From: CAJBVG01 sp044337515
GTDB lineage: Bacteria > Bacteroidota > Bacteroidia > Sphingobacteriales > Sphingobacteriaceae
Direction of reading: 5' to 3'
Length of the DNA: 64,000 bases
NCBI GenBank assembly: GCA_044337515.1
Contig: JBIINK010000001.1
Location: 62,001-126,000, forward strand
Below the pieces are notes generated by a model. The model worked only from the letters and a program-made list of their open reading frames with translations. It made no database searches and was not told the DNA's origin. A program made the position numbers and the translations under genes. Shown piece by piece: positions 26,444 through 34,862 of the stretch; the stretch's first letter is position 1, and each line of letters starts with the position of its first letter.

Positions 26444-27784
26444 ATGAAATCATTAAAATTTTTAGCAATTCTATTGCTCGGTTCAGTAATTATTACCTCA
26501 TGTACAAAAAAAGAAGAGGATGATACTATAACCCCAACTTCAGGAAGTAAAGTTATTTTACAAGGTAACATTACTACTGATAAAGTATTAAAAGCTACCG
26601 ATACAGTCGTATTAAGTGGTTATGTTTATGTTCAAAATGGTGCGTCAATTACTTTTGAAGCTGGCACTATTGTTCGTTCTGATATCACAGAAAAAGGAGC
26701 ATTAATTATCGAAAGAGGAGCAAAAATTTATTCAAATGGTACTGTAGCAAATCCAGTTGTATTTACTTCAGGAAAAGCAGCAGGATCAAGAACTCCAGGT
26801 GATTGGGGTGGTATAGTATTATTAGGTAAAGCAACTACCAATAGAACCACTGAGCCAACGATTGAAGGTGGTATTGGTCGCCCTTATGGTGGTACTGATG
26901 ATAATGATAACTCAGGATCGATTACGTATACTCGTATCGAATACGCAGGTATCGCAGCTCAACCAGGTTCAGAAATCAACGGACTTACTTTAGGTGCAGT
27001 TGGTAGGGGAACAACTCTAGATCATATTCAAGTAGTTTATGCTAATGATGATGCCTTCGAATTCTTCGGTGGTACTGTAAACGCAAAATATTTAATTGCA
27101 TACGCAACTGCTGATGATGATTACGATTTCGACTTCGGTTACAGAGGTCATATTCAATATGCTATTTCTTATAGAGATCCTGCATTCGTTGATGGTGGTG
27201 ATGCTGGAAATGGTGTAGAGTCGGATAACGATGGTTCATCTTCGACAGCAAATCCGTATACAAAACCAGTTTTGTCTAACTTTACTTTTATTGGTCCAAA
27301 TGGCGCTTCAAATACAGCTGCAAATCATAACTATGGTAACCGTTGGAGAAGAAACACACGTTTCGAAATCTATAATTCTATCTTATTAGGTTACGCTAAA
27401 GCAGGATTCTGTGTTGATGGTCAATTAACTGCCGAGGCATATAATAATGGAGAATCACAATTTAAAAACAACATCGTTAATGCAGTTATTAAACCTTTCT
27501 TAAGTAGAGATAATACAGTGTTTACAGATTCAACTTTACAAGTAAAAGCATTATTAGATGGAAATACAGTATTTGCGAATTCAGCAGATATTAAATTGGG
27601 TAACATTTCAAATTTAAATGCTCCTAACTTTATGCCAACTACTACATCTCCTGCTTTAACTGGTGCTTCATTCGTAGGTTTAGATGCAACATTCTTTACT
27701 ACTACTACCTTCAAAGGTGCTATGGGTACTATCGACTGGACAACTACTTGGACTAATTGGAATCCACAAACTACCAATTACTAA
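26444..27784 (+). CDS. Surface lipoprotein with right-handed beta-helix-like domain, paired with TonB receptor
   Basis: 446 residues; lipoprotein signal with Cys20 (VIITSC) followed by an acidic linker (TKKEEDDTITP). The body has parallel beta-helix traits: VYVQNGASITFEAGTIV, ALIIERGAKIYSNGTVANPVVFTSG, GDWGGIVLLGKA and repeated Asn/Asp-rich turns. Such proteins, often unhelpfully named, recur after TonB receptors in Bacteroidota and may be substrate-capturing partners. Located 117 bp after the receptor, same strand, likely in the same phosphate-controlled unit. Confidence 0.75.
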   Translation: MKSLKFLAILLLGSVIITSCTKKEEDDTITPTSGSKVILQGNITTDKVLKATDTVVLSGYVYVQNGASITFEAGTIVRSDITEKGALIIERGAKIYSNGTVANPVVFTSGKAAGSRTPGDWGGIVLLGKATTNRTTEPTIEGGIGRPYGGTDDNDNSGSITYTRIEYAGIAAQPGSEINGLTLGAVGRGTTLDHIQVVYANDDAFEFFGGTVNAKYLIAYATADDDYDFDFGYRGHIQYAISYRDPAFVDGGDAGNGVESDNDGSSSTANPYTKPVLSNFTFIGPNGASNTAANHNYGNRWRRNTRFEIYNSILLGYAKAGFCVDGQLTAEAYNNGESQFKNNIVNAVIKPFLSRDNTVFTDSTLQVKALLDGNTVFANSADIKLGNISNLNAPNFMPTTTSPALTGASFVGLDATFFTTTTFKGAMGTIDWTTTWTNWNPQTTNY

Positions 27785-27819
27785 TACTATTGATCTAAAA
27801 TAAATTGTTTTAAAGAAGG

Positions 27820-27844
27820 GCCTCGATTCGTCGAGGCTTTTTTT
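27820..27844. terminator. Terminator of the receptor/lipoprotein unit
   Basis: GCCTCGA-TTCG-TCGAGGC: perfect 7-bp stem closed by a UUCG loop, followed by a T-run. Directly followed by a heptamer array. Confidence 0.92.
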
Positions 27845-27896
27845 ATCGAGCATTGGGTATCGAGTATTTTTAAGCTATATCTTACTCACTACTCAA
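27845..27896. repeat. TACYCAN-family heptamer array, inverted arms
   Basis: Left arm ATCGAGC, ATTGGGT, ATCGAGT; right arm TACTCAC, TACTCAA. Same word family as 22855-22936. The right arm runs into the stop codon (27893-27895) of the minus-strand acyltransferase gene. Confidence 0.75.
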
Positions 27897-29635
27897 GATT
27901 TACCAAGCATCTTAAATGTTTCTTCTGGGATGTTCTTTATCGTAAGTACTAAAAAGCCATCTATTGAATCATTGAACTTTGGATCAACGTTGAATCCAAT
28001 AATCTTTGCATTCAATTGAATGTATTGCCTTAATAATACTGGTACTTTGTTATGATCGATTTCAATTTCAGAAATTAAACTGTCTAATGACTTTACCGTT
28101 CCTTTGTTTTTCAATAGCTCTTCTGAATCCGTTTCTTTTACATTGAAATCAAATGCTTTTTTCGGACGAATAAATTTCGATAATGTATAATCGTAGCAGT
28201 TCTTTTTGATAAACGCTATAATGAGTTCTTTAGATAATTTTGAAAAGTTATTGCTTATGCTTACTGGTCCAAACATATACCTGTATTGAGGATTCTTTGC
28301 AGTGAACATTAATAAACCTTTCCATAGCAAAAATAGTGGTAACGCTTTTTGTTGATATTCTTTACGAACAAAAGATCTGCCTAATTCTAATCCAGTTTTC
28401 ATAATTGGATTTAAGCCAGACTTTACTTTAAATAAATTGGCAATGTAAAAACCTTTTCTTCCATAGCGAAAGAAAATCTCATCACCTTTACCAACTCGGT
28501 ATGCACCTACAATTTTTTGTGCTTCACGATCCCATATAAATAAATGGTTGTAATAAATATCGTATTCGTCGAGATCAATTTTTTTATTGGTTCCTTCTCC
28601 GATTTCTCTAAATGTGATTTCTCGTAAACGCCCTATTTCATTGATGATATTAGGCATGCTAGCTGCACTAGAAAGATAAACATCATAGTTCTTCTCAGAC
28701 ATTACTAATCTATCTTCAACTGTTTTAAGATCTTTTAAAAGTAAGTTTAATGAGGTCTCAGGTATGATCGCCTCCGCTCTTTTCTTTATGCTGAAAATTT
28801 TTCCGTTGAAAAATTTCTTCACTTCTATGCCAGAACCCAATGCGTACGTACGTGCCCTTAAATAGGGGAGTACTCTATTCTCTAAAGTTAAGGATTGTAT
28901 TTCTTCATACCCAATTGGCTTGCCAATTCTCACTTTAATGGTGTATCCTTTTTTGTTGAATAATTCATAAGGTAAACGTGCAGTTCGCAATGTAGGATGT
29001 ATCATCCCTAATAAATTAAACACTAAACCATTGTTTCCGTGGAAATACACTGGTAAAACTGGAACTCCTGCCTTACTTATTATCTTACCCACCACCGGAC
29101 TCCATTTTTTGTCCATTACCTTTTGAGAATGGGTATTGTATGCAGAAACTTCTCCTGCTGGAAATATACCAATCGGTGTGCCCTGTTTTAAAAATGCTAA
29201 GGTTGATTTTAAGCCCGAGATACTAGATGTATTTTTTACATTTTCGAATGGATTTACAGCAACAAAATATTCAGCAAGATTTGGAATTTTCTTTAATATG
29301 AAGTTTGCCATGATTTTTACATCTGGCCTTTGCATACATAAAATTTTTAATAATATTAATCCTTCTACTCCTCCATATGGGTGATTTGCAATGGCAATAA
29401 ATGCACCTTCCGCTGGAATGTTTTTTAAATCCTTCTCATCAATCTCAATTTTAATTCCTAAGCCATCTAAAATTCCATCCACAAAATCCATTCCTTCTAA
29501 TTTCTGAAACTTAGAATATAATTTATTCACGTCGTTAATTTTCATTACCTCCATCAACAAATTGGCTAAACCGGGCATTAAAACCTTGTCTAGTTTTGTC
29601 GCCGATTTGAAATCTTTTTTTGATATTATATCCAC
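27893..29635 (-). CDS. Bifunctional acyltransferase of aminolipid synthesis (OlsF-like)
   Basis: 580 residues with two parts. The N-terminal half is a PlsC/hemolysin-type O-acyltransferase: NHPYGGVEG (H85), GIFPAGEVS and VPVLPVYFHGNNG. The C-terminal half (from about 300) is a GNAT-like N-acyltransferase of the OlsB type (LREITFREIGEGT, DEYDIYYNHLFIWDREAQKIVGAYRVGKG, KEYQQKALPLFLLWKGL). The fused order matches OlsF of Flavobacterium/Serratia, which makes ornithine lipids by itself. Ornithine or glycine lipid as product is inference. Monocistronic, facing the lipoprotein gene. Confidence 0.82.
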   Translation of the reverse strand: MDIISKKDFKSATKLDKVLMPGLANLLMEVMKINDVNKLYSKFQKLEGMDFVDGILDGLGIKIEIDEKDLKNIPAEGAFIAIANHPYGGVEGLILLKILCMQRPDVKIMANFILKKIPNLAEYFVAVNPFENVKNTSSISGLKSTLAFLKQGTPIGIFPAGEVSAYNTHSQKVMDKKWSPVVGKIISKAGVPVLPVYFHGNNGLVFNLLGMIHPTLRTARLPYELFNKKGYTIKVRIGKPIGYEEIQSLTLENRVLPYLRARTYALGSGIEVKKFFNGKIFSIKKRAEAIIPETSLNLLLKDLKTVEDRLVMSEKNYDVYLSSAASMPNIINEIGRLREITFREIGEGTNKKIDLDEYDIYYNHLFIWDREAQKIVGAYRVGKGDEIFFRYGRKGFYIANLFKVKSGLNPIMKTGLELGRSFVRKEYQQKALPLFLLWKGLLMFTAKNPQYRYMFGPVSISNNFSKLSKELIIAFIKKNCYDYTLSKFIRPKKAFDFNVKETDSEELLKNKGTVKSLDSLISEIEIDHNKVPVLLRQYIQLNAKIIGFNVDPKFNDSIDGFLVLTIKNIPEETFKMLGKS

Positions 29636-29706
29636 GTTAATTTAGAATAAAGTATAACTACTAATTTACGATAAAATTTTACGATATTTAACGTAAATAA
29701 GTATAA

Positions 29707-29714
29707 TATTTTTG
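29707..29714 (+). promoter_or_regulatory. -7 promoter element of the HhH-apt unit
   Basis: TATTTTTG (TAnnTTTG type) ends two bases before the ATG at 29717, implying a leaderless transcript. Confidence 0.55.
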
Positions 29715-29716
29715 TG

Positions 29717-30595
29717 ATGTGGAAGAAAGTGTTGAGGGAGTATTTTGCCTATTCTAGAAAAGAACGGAGGGGCTTGCTTATATTATTCGTTTTGTGGTTA
29801 ATACTATTGTTTTATCAACTATATAAATATCAAGATATCAATACAATTTTCAACCCCAATCAGTATCAAATTTCATATCAAGATGAAGTTCGGAAATACG
29901 ATTCTTTTACCTACACTCAACAAACCCAAAATCCACCTTTTAAACCCAGATTTTTCCCAAAATATTTCAACTATGCTACTCAGCAAGATTTTGAGAATTT
30001 CGGATTAAATGAAAATCAAATTTCTAAACTACTTACTCTTCAAAAACAGGGCTTGAAAATTTATACGCTAGATGATTTGCTTCAAAGCAAAGACATCGAT
30101 TCATCTACGATTACTATTTTATCAAAACATCTTAAATTTTTTCAAGAGAAAAAATATTTTCGACCAAATGAAGCAAAGCAAACTGATAACGTAATCGTTG
30201 ATATTAATACCACCGATACAATGCAATTGGATCAAGTACGTGGTATTTCAAAAGGCTTAGCAAAACGAATCATTAGCTACAGAGAGCGATTAGGTGGCTT
30301 TATTAAAAAGGAGCAATTACAAGAAGTATGGGGAATGGATAGTGCATCGTATTCCACACTGCTTAGCAAAACACATATCATCAATAAACTCATCAAGCCA
30401 ATTAACATTAATACAGCTGATATTAATGTTTTAGGTAAACATCCATACATCGGGTATGCATTAGCTAAAATCATAATAAACTATAGAACTCAGCACGGGC
30501 CGTATCAAAAAGTTGAAGATTTGTTTAATATTCATGTGATGAATGCCGATATTTTCAGTAAAATTGAAGTATATATCAGCGTTAATGAACATTGA
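29717..30595 (+). CDS. Membrane-anchored helix-hairpin-helix protein (ComEA-like)
   Basis: 292 residues: N-terminal TM helix (LLILFVLWLILLFYQLY), a linker, then two tandem HhH units. The first (about 170-215) contains VDINTTDTMQLDQVRGISKGLAKRIISYRERLGGF, the second (about 230-285) ININTADINVLGKHPYIGYALAKIIINYRTQHGPY, the ComEA-type DNA-binding fold. Such proteins bind DNA at the membrane, e.g. in uptake, but no other competence gene is here. It overlaps apt by 11 bp. Start chosen at ATG 29717 because GTG 29714 is inside the promoter box. Confidence 0.82.
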   Translation: MWKKVLREYFAYSRKERRGLLILFVLWLILLFYQLYKYQDINTIFNPNQYQISYQDEVRKYDSFTYTQQTQNPPFKPRFFPKYFNYATQQDFENFGLNENQISKLLTLQKQGLKIYTLDDLLQSKDIDSSTITILSKHLKFFQEKKYFRPNEAKQTDNVIVDINTTDTMQLDQVRGISKGLAKRIISYRERLGGFIKKEQLQEVWGMDSASYSTLLSKTHIINKLIKPININTADINVLGKHPYIGYALAKIIINYRTQHGPYQKVEDLFNIHVMNADIFSKIEVYISVNEH

Positions 30596-31115
30596 AGAAA
30601 AAATAAAAAATGCGGTACGAGATGTGCCTAATTTCCCGAGAGAGGGTATAATGTTTAAAGACATTACACCTATTCTAAAAGATGTTCAATTGTGCAAAGA
30701 GATTACCGAAACGTTTGCTGAAAGAATTGAGGTGCTCAAGCCCGATGTTATTGTAGGCATAGAAAGTAGGGGGTTCTTGTTCGGAATGTTGATCGCGCGT
30801 GAACTGAATATACCATTCGTCCCTATTCGTAAAAAAGGAAAACTTCCAGCCGACTGTTATGCGATTGATTATGATTTAGAATATGGTTCTGCTTGTATCG
30901 AGATTCATAAGGATGCGATAAAAAAAGGTGATCGTGTTGTTATACACGATGACTTATTAGCTACTGGTGGGACTGTTATCGGGAGTTCACAGCTTATTCA
31001 CATGACGGGTGCAGAGGTGGTTGCCTTTTCATTTATTATTGGTTTAGATTTCTTAGGAGCAAATGAAAAGTTATTTAGCTATTCACCGAATATTATTACT
31101 TTAGCGAACTATTAA
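30585..31115 (+). CDS. apt: Adenine phosphoribosyltransferase
   Basis: 176 residues, starting MNIEEKIKNAVRDVPNFPREGIMFKDITPIL, with the PRPP motif VVIHDDLLATGGT and the GIESRGFLFG segment. Converts adenine plus PRPP to AMP (purine salvage). The upstream-extended frame to 30543 is rejected: it overlaps the HhH gene further and adds non-family residues. Confidence 0.95.
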   Translation: MNIEEKIKNAVRDVPNFPREGIMFKDITPILKDVQLCKEITETFAERIEVLKPDVIVGIESRGFLFGMLIARELNIPFVPIRKKGKLPADCYAIDYDLEYGSACIEIHKDAIKKGDRVVIHDDLLATGGTVIGSSQLIHMTGAEVVAFSFIIGLDFLGANEKLFSYSPNIITLANY

Positions 31116-31121
31116 AACACT

Positions 31122-32294
31122 ATGGCAAGCAATAATAATGAGATGACTGGAGCTTTCGACATGTCGACTAGCGAAAGCGTAAAAATGGTAGCAAGTATGG
31201 CAAAAGATTTTGCCGAAAAACATATTCGTCCGGATTTTATGATTTGGGATGAAGCCCAAACATTCCCTGTAGAAACACTTAAGAAAATGGGGGAACTAGG
31301 ACTTTTAGGAGTTTTAGTACCTGAAGAATACGGAGGAGCAGGTTTAGGCTACTTCGAATATGTTGCTGCAATTGTAGAAATTTCTAAAGTTTGTGGTTCT
31401 GTTGGACTATCAATGGCTGCACACAATTCACTTTGTACCGGACACATCATGTATTTCGGTAACGAAGAGCAAAAACGCAAATGGTTAACAAAATTATGTA
31501 CAGGTGAATGGATTGGTGCTTGGGGTTTAACCGAAGCGAATACTGGTTCTGACGCTATGCGTATGACTACCACTGCGGTTTTAGACGGAGATCATTATGT
31601 TATTAACGGAGCGAAAAACTGGATTACCCACGGTAAATCTGGAGATGTAGCTGTAGTTATGGTAAGAACCGGAGAAGTTGGAGATTCTAACGGAATATCG
31701 GCAATTGTTGTAGAACGAGGTACTCCAGGTTTCTCAGCAGGTAAAAAAGAAAATAAGTTAGGTATGCGTGCTTCAGAAACCACAGAGATGATTTTTGATA
31801 ATTGCAGAGTTCCTAAAGAAAATATGTTAGGTGAAGTAGGGCAAGGTTTCCGCCAAGCCATGCAAATATTAGATGGTGGGCGTATTTCTATCGCTGCATT
31901 ATCATTAGGGATAGCAAAAGGTGCTTATGAAGCAGCTTTGGCATATTCTAAAGAAAGACACCAATTCGGACAACCAATTTCTAATTTCCAAGCAATTGCC
32001 TTTAAATTGGCAGATATGGCCACTAGAATTGAAGCTTCAGAATTGTTGATTTTACAAGCTGCCGATATGAAAAATAGAGGAGTGAAGATGACCAAAGAAT
32101 CAGCAATGGCTAAATATTATGCGTCAGAAGTATGTGTTTGGGCATCAAATGAGGCTGTTCAGATCTTCGGAGGTTATGGTTATACAAAGGATTTCCCAGT
32201 AGAGAAATTCTACCGCGACTCTAAGCTGTGCACTATCGGAGAAGGAACTTCAGAGATCCAGAAACTGGTTATTGCAAGAGATGTATTGAGATAA
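31122..32294 (+). CDS. Acyl-CoA dehydrogenase
   Basis: 390 residues with standard ACAD landmarks: WGLTEANTGSDAMRM and NGAKNWITHG (FAD/substrate site), GGRISIAALSLGIAKGAYEAAL, QIFGGYGYTKDFPVEKFYRDSKLCTIGEGTSEIQ, where the Glu in GEGTSEIQ is the position of the catalytic base in short/medium-chain enzymes. Catalyses FAD-dependent alpha,beta-oxidation of acyl-CoA. Starts six bases after apt. Its stop lies inside the first word of an octamer array. Confidence 0.94.
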   Translation: MASNNNEMTGAFDMSTSESVKMVASMAKDFAEKHIRPDFMIWDEAQTFPVETLKKMGELGLLGVLVPEEYGGAGLGYFEYVAAIVEISKVCGSVGLSMAAHNSLCTGHIMYFGNEEQKRKWLTKLCTGEWIGAWGLTEANTGSDAMRMTTTAVLDGDHYVINGAKNWITHGKSGDVAVVMVRTGEVGDSNGISAIVVERGTPGFSAGKKENKLGMRASETTEMIFDNCRVPKENMLGEVGQGFRQAMQILDGGRISIAALSLGIAKGAYEAALAYSKERHQFGQPISNFQAIAFKLADMATRIEASELLILQAADMKNRGVKMTKESAMAKYYASEVCVWASNEAVQIFGGYGYTKDFPVEKFYRDSKLCTIGEGTSEIQKLVIARDVLR

Positions 32295-32330
32295 TTTGTT
32301 AATATGTTAATGAGATAATATGTTAATGGG
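32291..32330. repeat. TTAATATG octamer array containing a stop codon
   Basis: Five 8-bp words: ATAATTTG (contains the acyl-CoA dehydrogenase TAA), TTAATATG, TTAATGAG, ATAATATG, TTAATGGG. Same word family as the arrays around 47.6-51 kb. Confidence 0.75.
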
Positions 32331-32394
32331 TTGTATGAAAGGTCTTATTTTGATTTTAGAGGCCTTATAATCAGCAGTATTATCAATTAATTCC

Positions 32395-32473
32395 ATCTGC
32401 ACATTTTCGCATTTGCACATTGAATATCTGCACATTTTCAAATTTTCGCATCTACGCATTTGCAAAATTGCAT
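32395..32473. repeat. ATNTNCRC octamer array upstream of rpsU
   Basis: Ten words: ATCTGCAC, ATTTTCGC, ATTTGCAC, a 7-bp ATTGAAT, ATCTGCAC, ATTTTCAA, ATTTTCGC, ATCTACGC, ATTTGCAA, AATTGCAT. The -33 TTTG of the rpsU promoter falls in the ninth word. Confidence 0.8.
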
Positions 32474-32489
32474 ATTTATTGTACATTTG
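32459..32489 (+). promoter_or_regulatory. Promoter of rpsU
   Basis: -33 TTTG (32459-32462) and -7 TACATTTG (32482-32489) with a 19-bp spacer. The -33 element overlaps the octamer array. A short CCATC/GATGG hairpin follows in the leader. Confidence 0.75.
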
Positions 32490-32525
32490 CAACCCATCCT
32501 TTGATGGAGAAAAGAGGTATACCAT

Positions 32526-32714
32526 ATGATCATTATCAATATTAAAGAAAACGAATCGATTGATAAAGCGTTAAAACGTTTCAAGAAGAAGTTTGAAAAA
32601 ACTGGAGTTCTTCGCGAACTACGTAGCCGCCAAGCATATGAGAAGAAATCTATTACACGACGTACTTGTGTAAAAAGAGCAGTCTACAAACAAACTTTAA
32701 ATGGAGAAATTTAA
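32526..32714 (+). CDS. rpsU: 30S ribosomal protein S21
   Basis: 62 residues, basic, with IINIKENESIDKALKRFKKKFEKTGVLRELRSRQAYEKKSITRR as in Bacteroidota S21. In this phylum S21 is involved in the sequestering of the anti-Shine-Dalgarno sequence with S18 and S6, which agrees with the scarcity of SD sequences here. Own promoter and terminator. Confidence 0.95.
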   Translation: MIIINIKENESIDKALKRFKKKFEKTGVLRELRSRQAYEKKSITRRTCVKRAVYKQTLNGEI

Positions 32715-32736
32715 TTTTTTGTTTTACATATAAAAG

Positions 32737-32777
32737 AATTGTACCTTGATGTAATAATCAGGTACAATTTTTTTTTT
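32737..32777 (+). terminator. Terminator of rpsU abutting the xerC start
   Basis: Perfect 10-bp stem AATTGTACCT/AGGTACAATT followed by a long T-run; the xerC ATG (32779) comes one base after the T-run, so the T-run doubles as its 5' context. Confidence 0.88.
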
Positions 32778-32778
32778 G

Positions 32779-33657
32779 ATGTTAAACGAAGCTTTTTTCA
32801 AGTACCTTCAATACGAGAAACGATTCTCGGTCCACACATTAACTGCTTATAAAGCAGACTTACAATCATTTAATGAATTCATAAAAACGCAATTCGAAGA
32901 AGACGATATTGCGCAAATTCCACATACTTTTATTCGTACCTGGATTGTCCAATTAATGGATAGCGGAATGAAATCGAAAAGTATTAATCGGAAGATTTCT
33001 ACGTTAAAGTCATATTATAAATTTTTACAACGCGAAGGAGAGATAATTCAATCGCCGATGTTAAAAGTAATTAGCCCTAAAATCCCGAAACGACTTCCTC
33101 AATTTGTAGAGGCATCAAACATGGAACAATTATTAAGTGAAACCGATTTTGAAAATACCTTCGAAGGCATACGTGATCGATTAATTATAGAGATGTTTTA
33201 TGCAACAGGAATGAGGGTTTCAGAGCTTTTGCAATTAAAATCGAACGATGTAAATTTAGCAGGAATGCAGGTAAAAGTTTTAGGCAAAAGAAACAAAGAA
33301 AGAATCATCCCAGTTTCTGAACATTTATTACCATTAATGAATTTGTATTTAGATGAGAAAAGTCATAGTATTGGAGAAAGTCTAGCTTATTTTTGTAATG
33401 GAAAGGGGGAGCCTTTATATACAAAATATGTATACCGATTAGTGAAAAAAGAATTATCAAAAGTAACCACTATACAAAAAAAGAGTCCGCACGTTTTACG
33501 ACATACCTTTGCAACACATATGTTAAATAATGGAGCAGATTTGAATGCAATAAAAGAGTTACTTGGGCATTCGAGTTTAGCTGCAACGCAGGTGTACACT
33601 CATAATTCAATTGAGAAATTAAAGAATATTTACAAACAAGCTCATCCAAAGAGTTAA
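32779..33657 (+). CDS. xerC: Tyrosine site-specific recombinase XerC/XerD
   Basis: 292 residues: SAM-like N-terminal core-binding domain (about 1-90) and catalytic domain with the Arg in YATGMRVSELL, HVLRHTFATHM (H-x-x-R-H), LGHSSLAATQVYTH carrying the nucleophile Tyr. Resolves chromosome dimers at dif. Position between rpsU and hpf is the usual housekeeping one in Bacteroidota, so it is not an island integrase despite the nearby tRNAs. No dif site was recognised. Start at ATG 32779; the TTG just before is inside the terminator T-run. Confidence 0.88.
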   Translation: MLNEAFFKYLQYEKRFSVHTLTAYKADLQSFNEFIKTQFEEDDIAQIPHTFIRTWIVQLMDSGMKSKSINRKISTLKSYYKFLQREGEIIQSPMLKVISPKIPKRLPQFVEASNMEQLLSETDFENTFEGIRDRLIIEMFYATGMRVSELLQLKSNDVNLAGMQVKVLGKRNKERIIPVSEHLLPLMNLYLDEKSHSIGESLAYFCNGKGEPLYTKYVYRLVKKELSKVTTIQKKSPHVLRHTFATHMLNNGADLNAIKELLGHSSLAATQVYTHNSIEKLKNIYKQAHPKS

Positions 33658-33671
33658 GAAAGGAGAACAAT

Positions 33672-34016
33672 ATGAAAATCAGAATTCAGTCAGTACATTT
33701 TACTGCAGATCAAAACTTGTTAGATTTTATTCAAAAGAAGGCCGACAAAACCGACACTTTTTATGATAAAATTATAGACGGGGAGGTCATCTTAAAGTTG
33801 GACAAATCTTCAGAGGATAAAAAAAATAAAGTTTTCGAAGTGAAGGTTATGATACCAGGAACGGTATTTTTTGCAAAAGAACATTGCAAATCGTTTGAGG
33901 AGGCTGCAGATTTAGCTTTTGACTCAATTCAGAAACAAATTCAGAAGTATAAAGGCAGAATTACAGACGCAAGTGGTAATTCAGAAGAGTTTTATATGGA
34001 TGAAATGGCTGATTAA
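33672..34016 (+). CDS. hpf: Ribosome hibernation promoting factor (short HPF/RaiA family)
   Basis: 114 residues, KIRIQSVHFTADQNLLDFIQKKADKTDTFYDKIIDGEVILKL and FEVKVMIPGTVFFAKEHCKSFEEAADLAFDSIQKQIQKYK: the S30EA/YfiA fold, no long C-terminal dimerisation domain. Binds idle ribosomes. One of the few genes here with a good SD-like AGGAG, nine bases before the ATG. Probably co-transcribed with xerC. Confidence 0.9.
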   Translation: MKIRIQSVHFTADQNLLDFIQKKADKTDTFYDKIIDGEVILKLDKSSEDKKNKVFEVKVMIPGTVFFAKEHCKSFEEAADLAFDSIQKQIQKYKGRITDASGNSEEFYMDEMAD

Positions 34017-34038
34017 GCACAGAAAGGCATATAATGAA

Positions 34039-34070
34039 AAGAACCACCACAAAAAGGTGGTTCTTTTTTT
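34039..34070 (+). terminator. Terminator of xerC-hpf
   Basis: Perfect 10-bp stem AAGAACCACC/GGTGGTTCTT, 7-base loop, T-run. The 34071-34210 stretch after it holds no gene that I can see. Confidence 0.9.
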
Positions 34071-34212
34071 TGTCCCTATTTGAAGCAGAATGGGCATATT
34101 TAGAATTTGTATTTCGGTGATTTTTAAAAAGTTAGGAAAATCCTCGTTTAAAGCACTCTCCAATAGGATTATTAAAGTAGCTGATTCATGAAAAATATTT
34201 TAAAATAGATTT

Positions 34213-34241
34213 TGACGATGTTATAAAATTCGTACATTTGC
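34213..34241 (+). promoter_or_regulatory. Promoter of the tRNA-tuf cluster
   Basis: -33 TTG (34213-34215, in TTTTG) and -7 TACATTTG (34234-34241), 18-bp spacer. The following GCAGTCCCTTTGAAA is shared (one change) with the rpsT leader. Confidence 0.8.
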
Positions 34242-34303
34242 AGTCCCTTTGAAAAAGTAAGCGATAGTTCTTTGATTGAAAGGGATAGTAAAATGTGTTA
34301 AAA

Positions 34304-34376
<73 letters not shown>

Positions 34377-34387
34377 CAAAAAACGTT

Positions 34388-34468
34388 GGGGAGGTTCCAG
34401 AGCGGTCAAATGGGACGGACTGTAAATCCGTTACTTCGGTTTCGAAGGTTCGAATCCTTCTCTCCCCA
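34388..34468 (+). tRNA. tRNA-Tyr (GTA)
   Basis: 81 nt with a long variable arm, as bacterial tRNA-Tyr. Acceptor GGGGAGG/TCTCCCC, anticodon stem CGGA/TCCG with loop CTGTAAA (anticodon GTA), T-arm GGTTCGAATCC. Confidence 0.95.
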
Positions 34469-34501
34469 CATTGATATTCTGCGAGAGCATAATATATTTA
34501 A

Positions 34502-34574
34502 GCGGGAGTAGCTCAGTTGGTAGAGCGACAGCCTTCCAAGCTGTAGGTCGCGGGTTCGAGCCTCGTCTCCCGCT
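34502..34574 (+). tRNA. tRNA-Gly (TCC)
   Basis: Acceptor GCGGGAG/CTCCCGC, anticodon stem ACAGC/GCTGT with loop CTTCCAA (anticodon TCC), T-arm GGGTTCGAGCC. CCA not encoded. Confidence 0.96.
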
Positions 34575-34731
34575 CGTTTAAAAAGATTGAGCTAGAAGGA
34601 TAGTATAGTGAAGGGGAAGAGTGCAGAGGGAAGATAATATAAACTGGCAAACGATGAAATGATAATACTGAAAAGTATTTTTGTTTTCGGGAAACCCGGG
34701 GCGAAGGTCTTGGTTTTGTGCGTTGGTTTAA

Positions 34732-34803
34732 GCCGATGTAGCTCAGGGGTAGAGTACTTCCTTGGTAAGGAAGGGGTCAGGGGTTCAATTCCCCTCATTG
34801 GCT
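34732..34803 (+). tRNA. tRNA-Thr (GGT)
   Basis: Acceptor GCCGATG/CATTGGC (one wobble), anticodon stem CTTCC/GGAAG with loop TTGGTAA (anticodon GGT), T-arm GGGTTCAATTCCC. The 157-bp spacer before it holds no gene. Directly precedes tuf by 59 bp. Confidence 0.94.
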
Positions 34804-34862
34804 CTGATTGTAATTAATTATTAATAAACAAAATATAAATCAATCAATAAATAAGTAAAAAA

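Noticed and set aside
34575..34731. A further tRNA or RNA gene between tRNA-Gly and tRNA-Thr(GGT)
   Set aside because: No cloverleaf could be built; only a short CGGG/CCCG hairpin is present.
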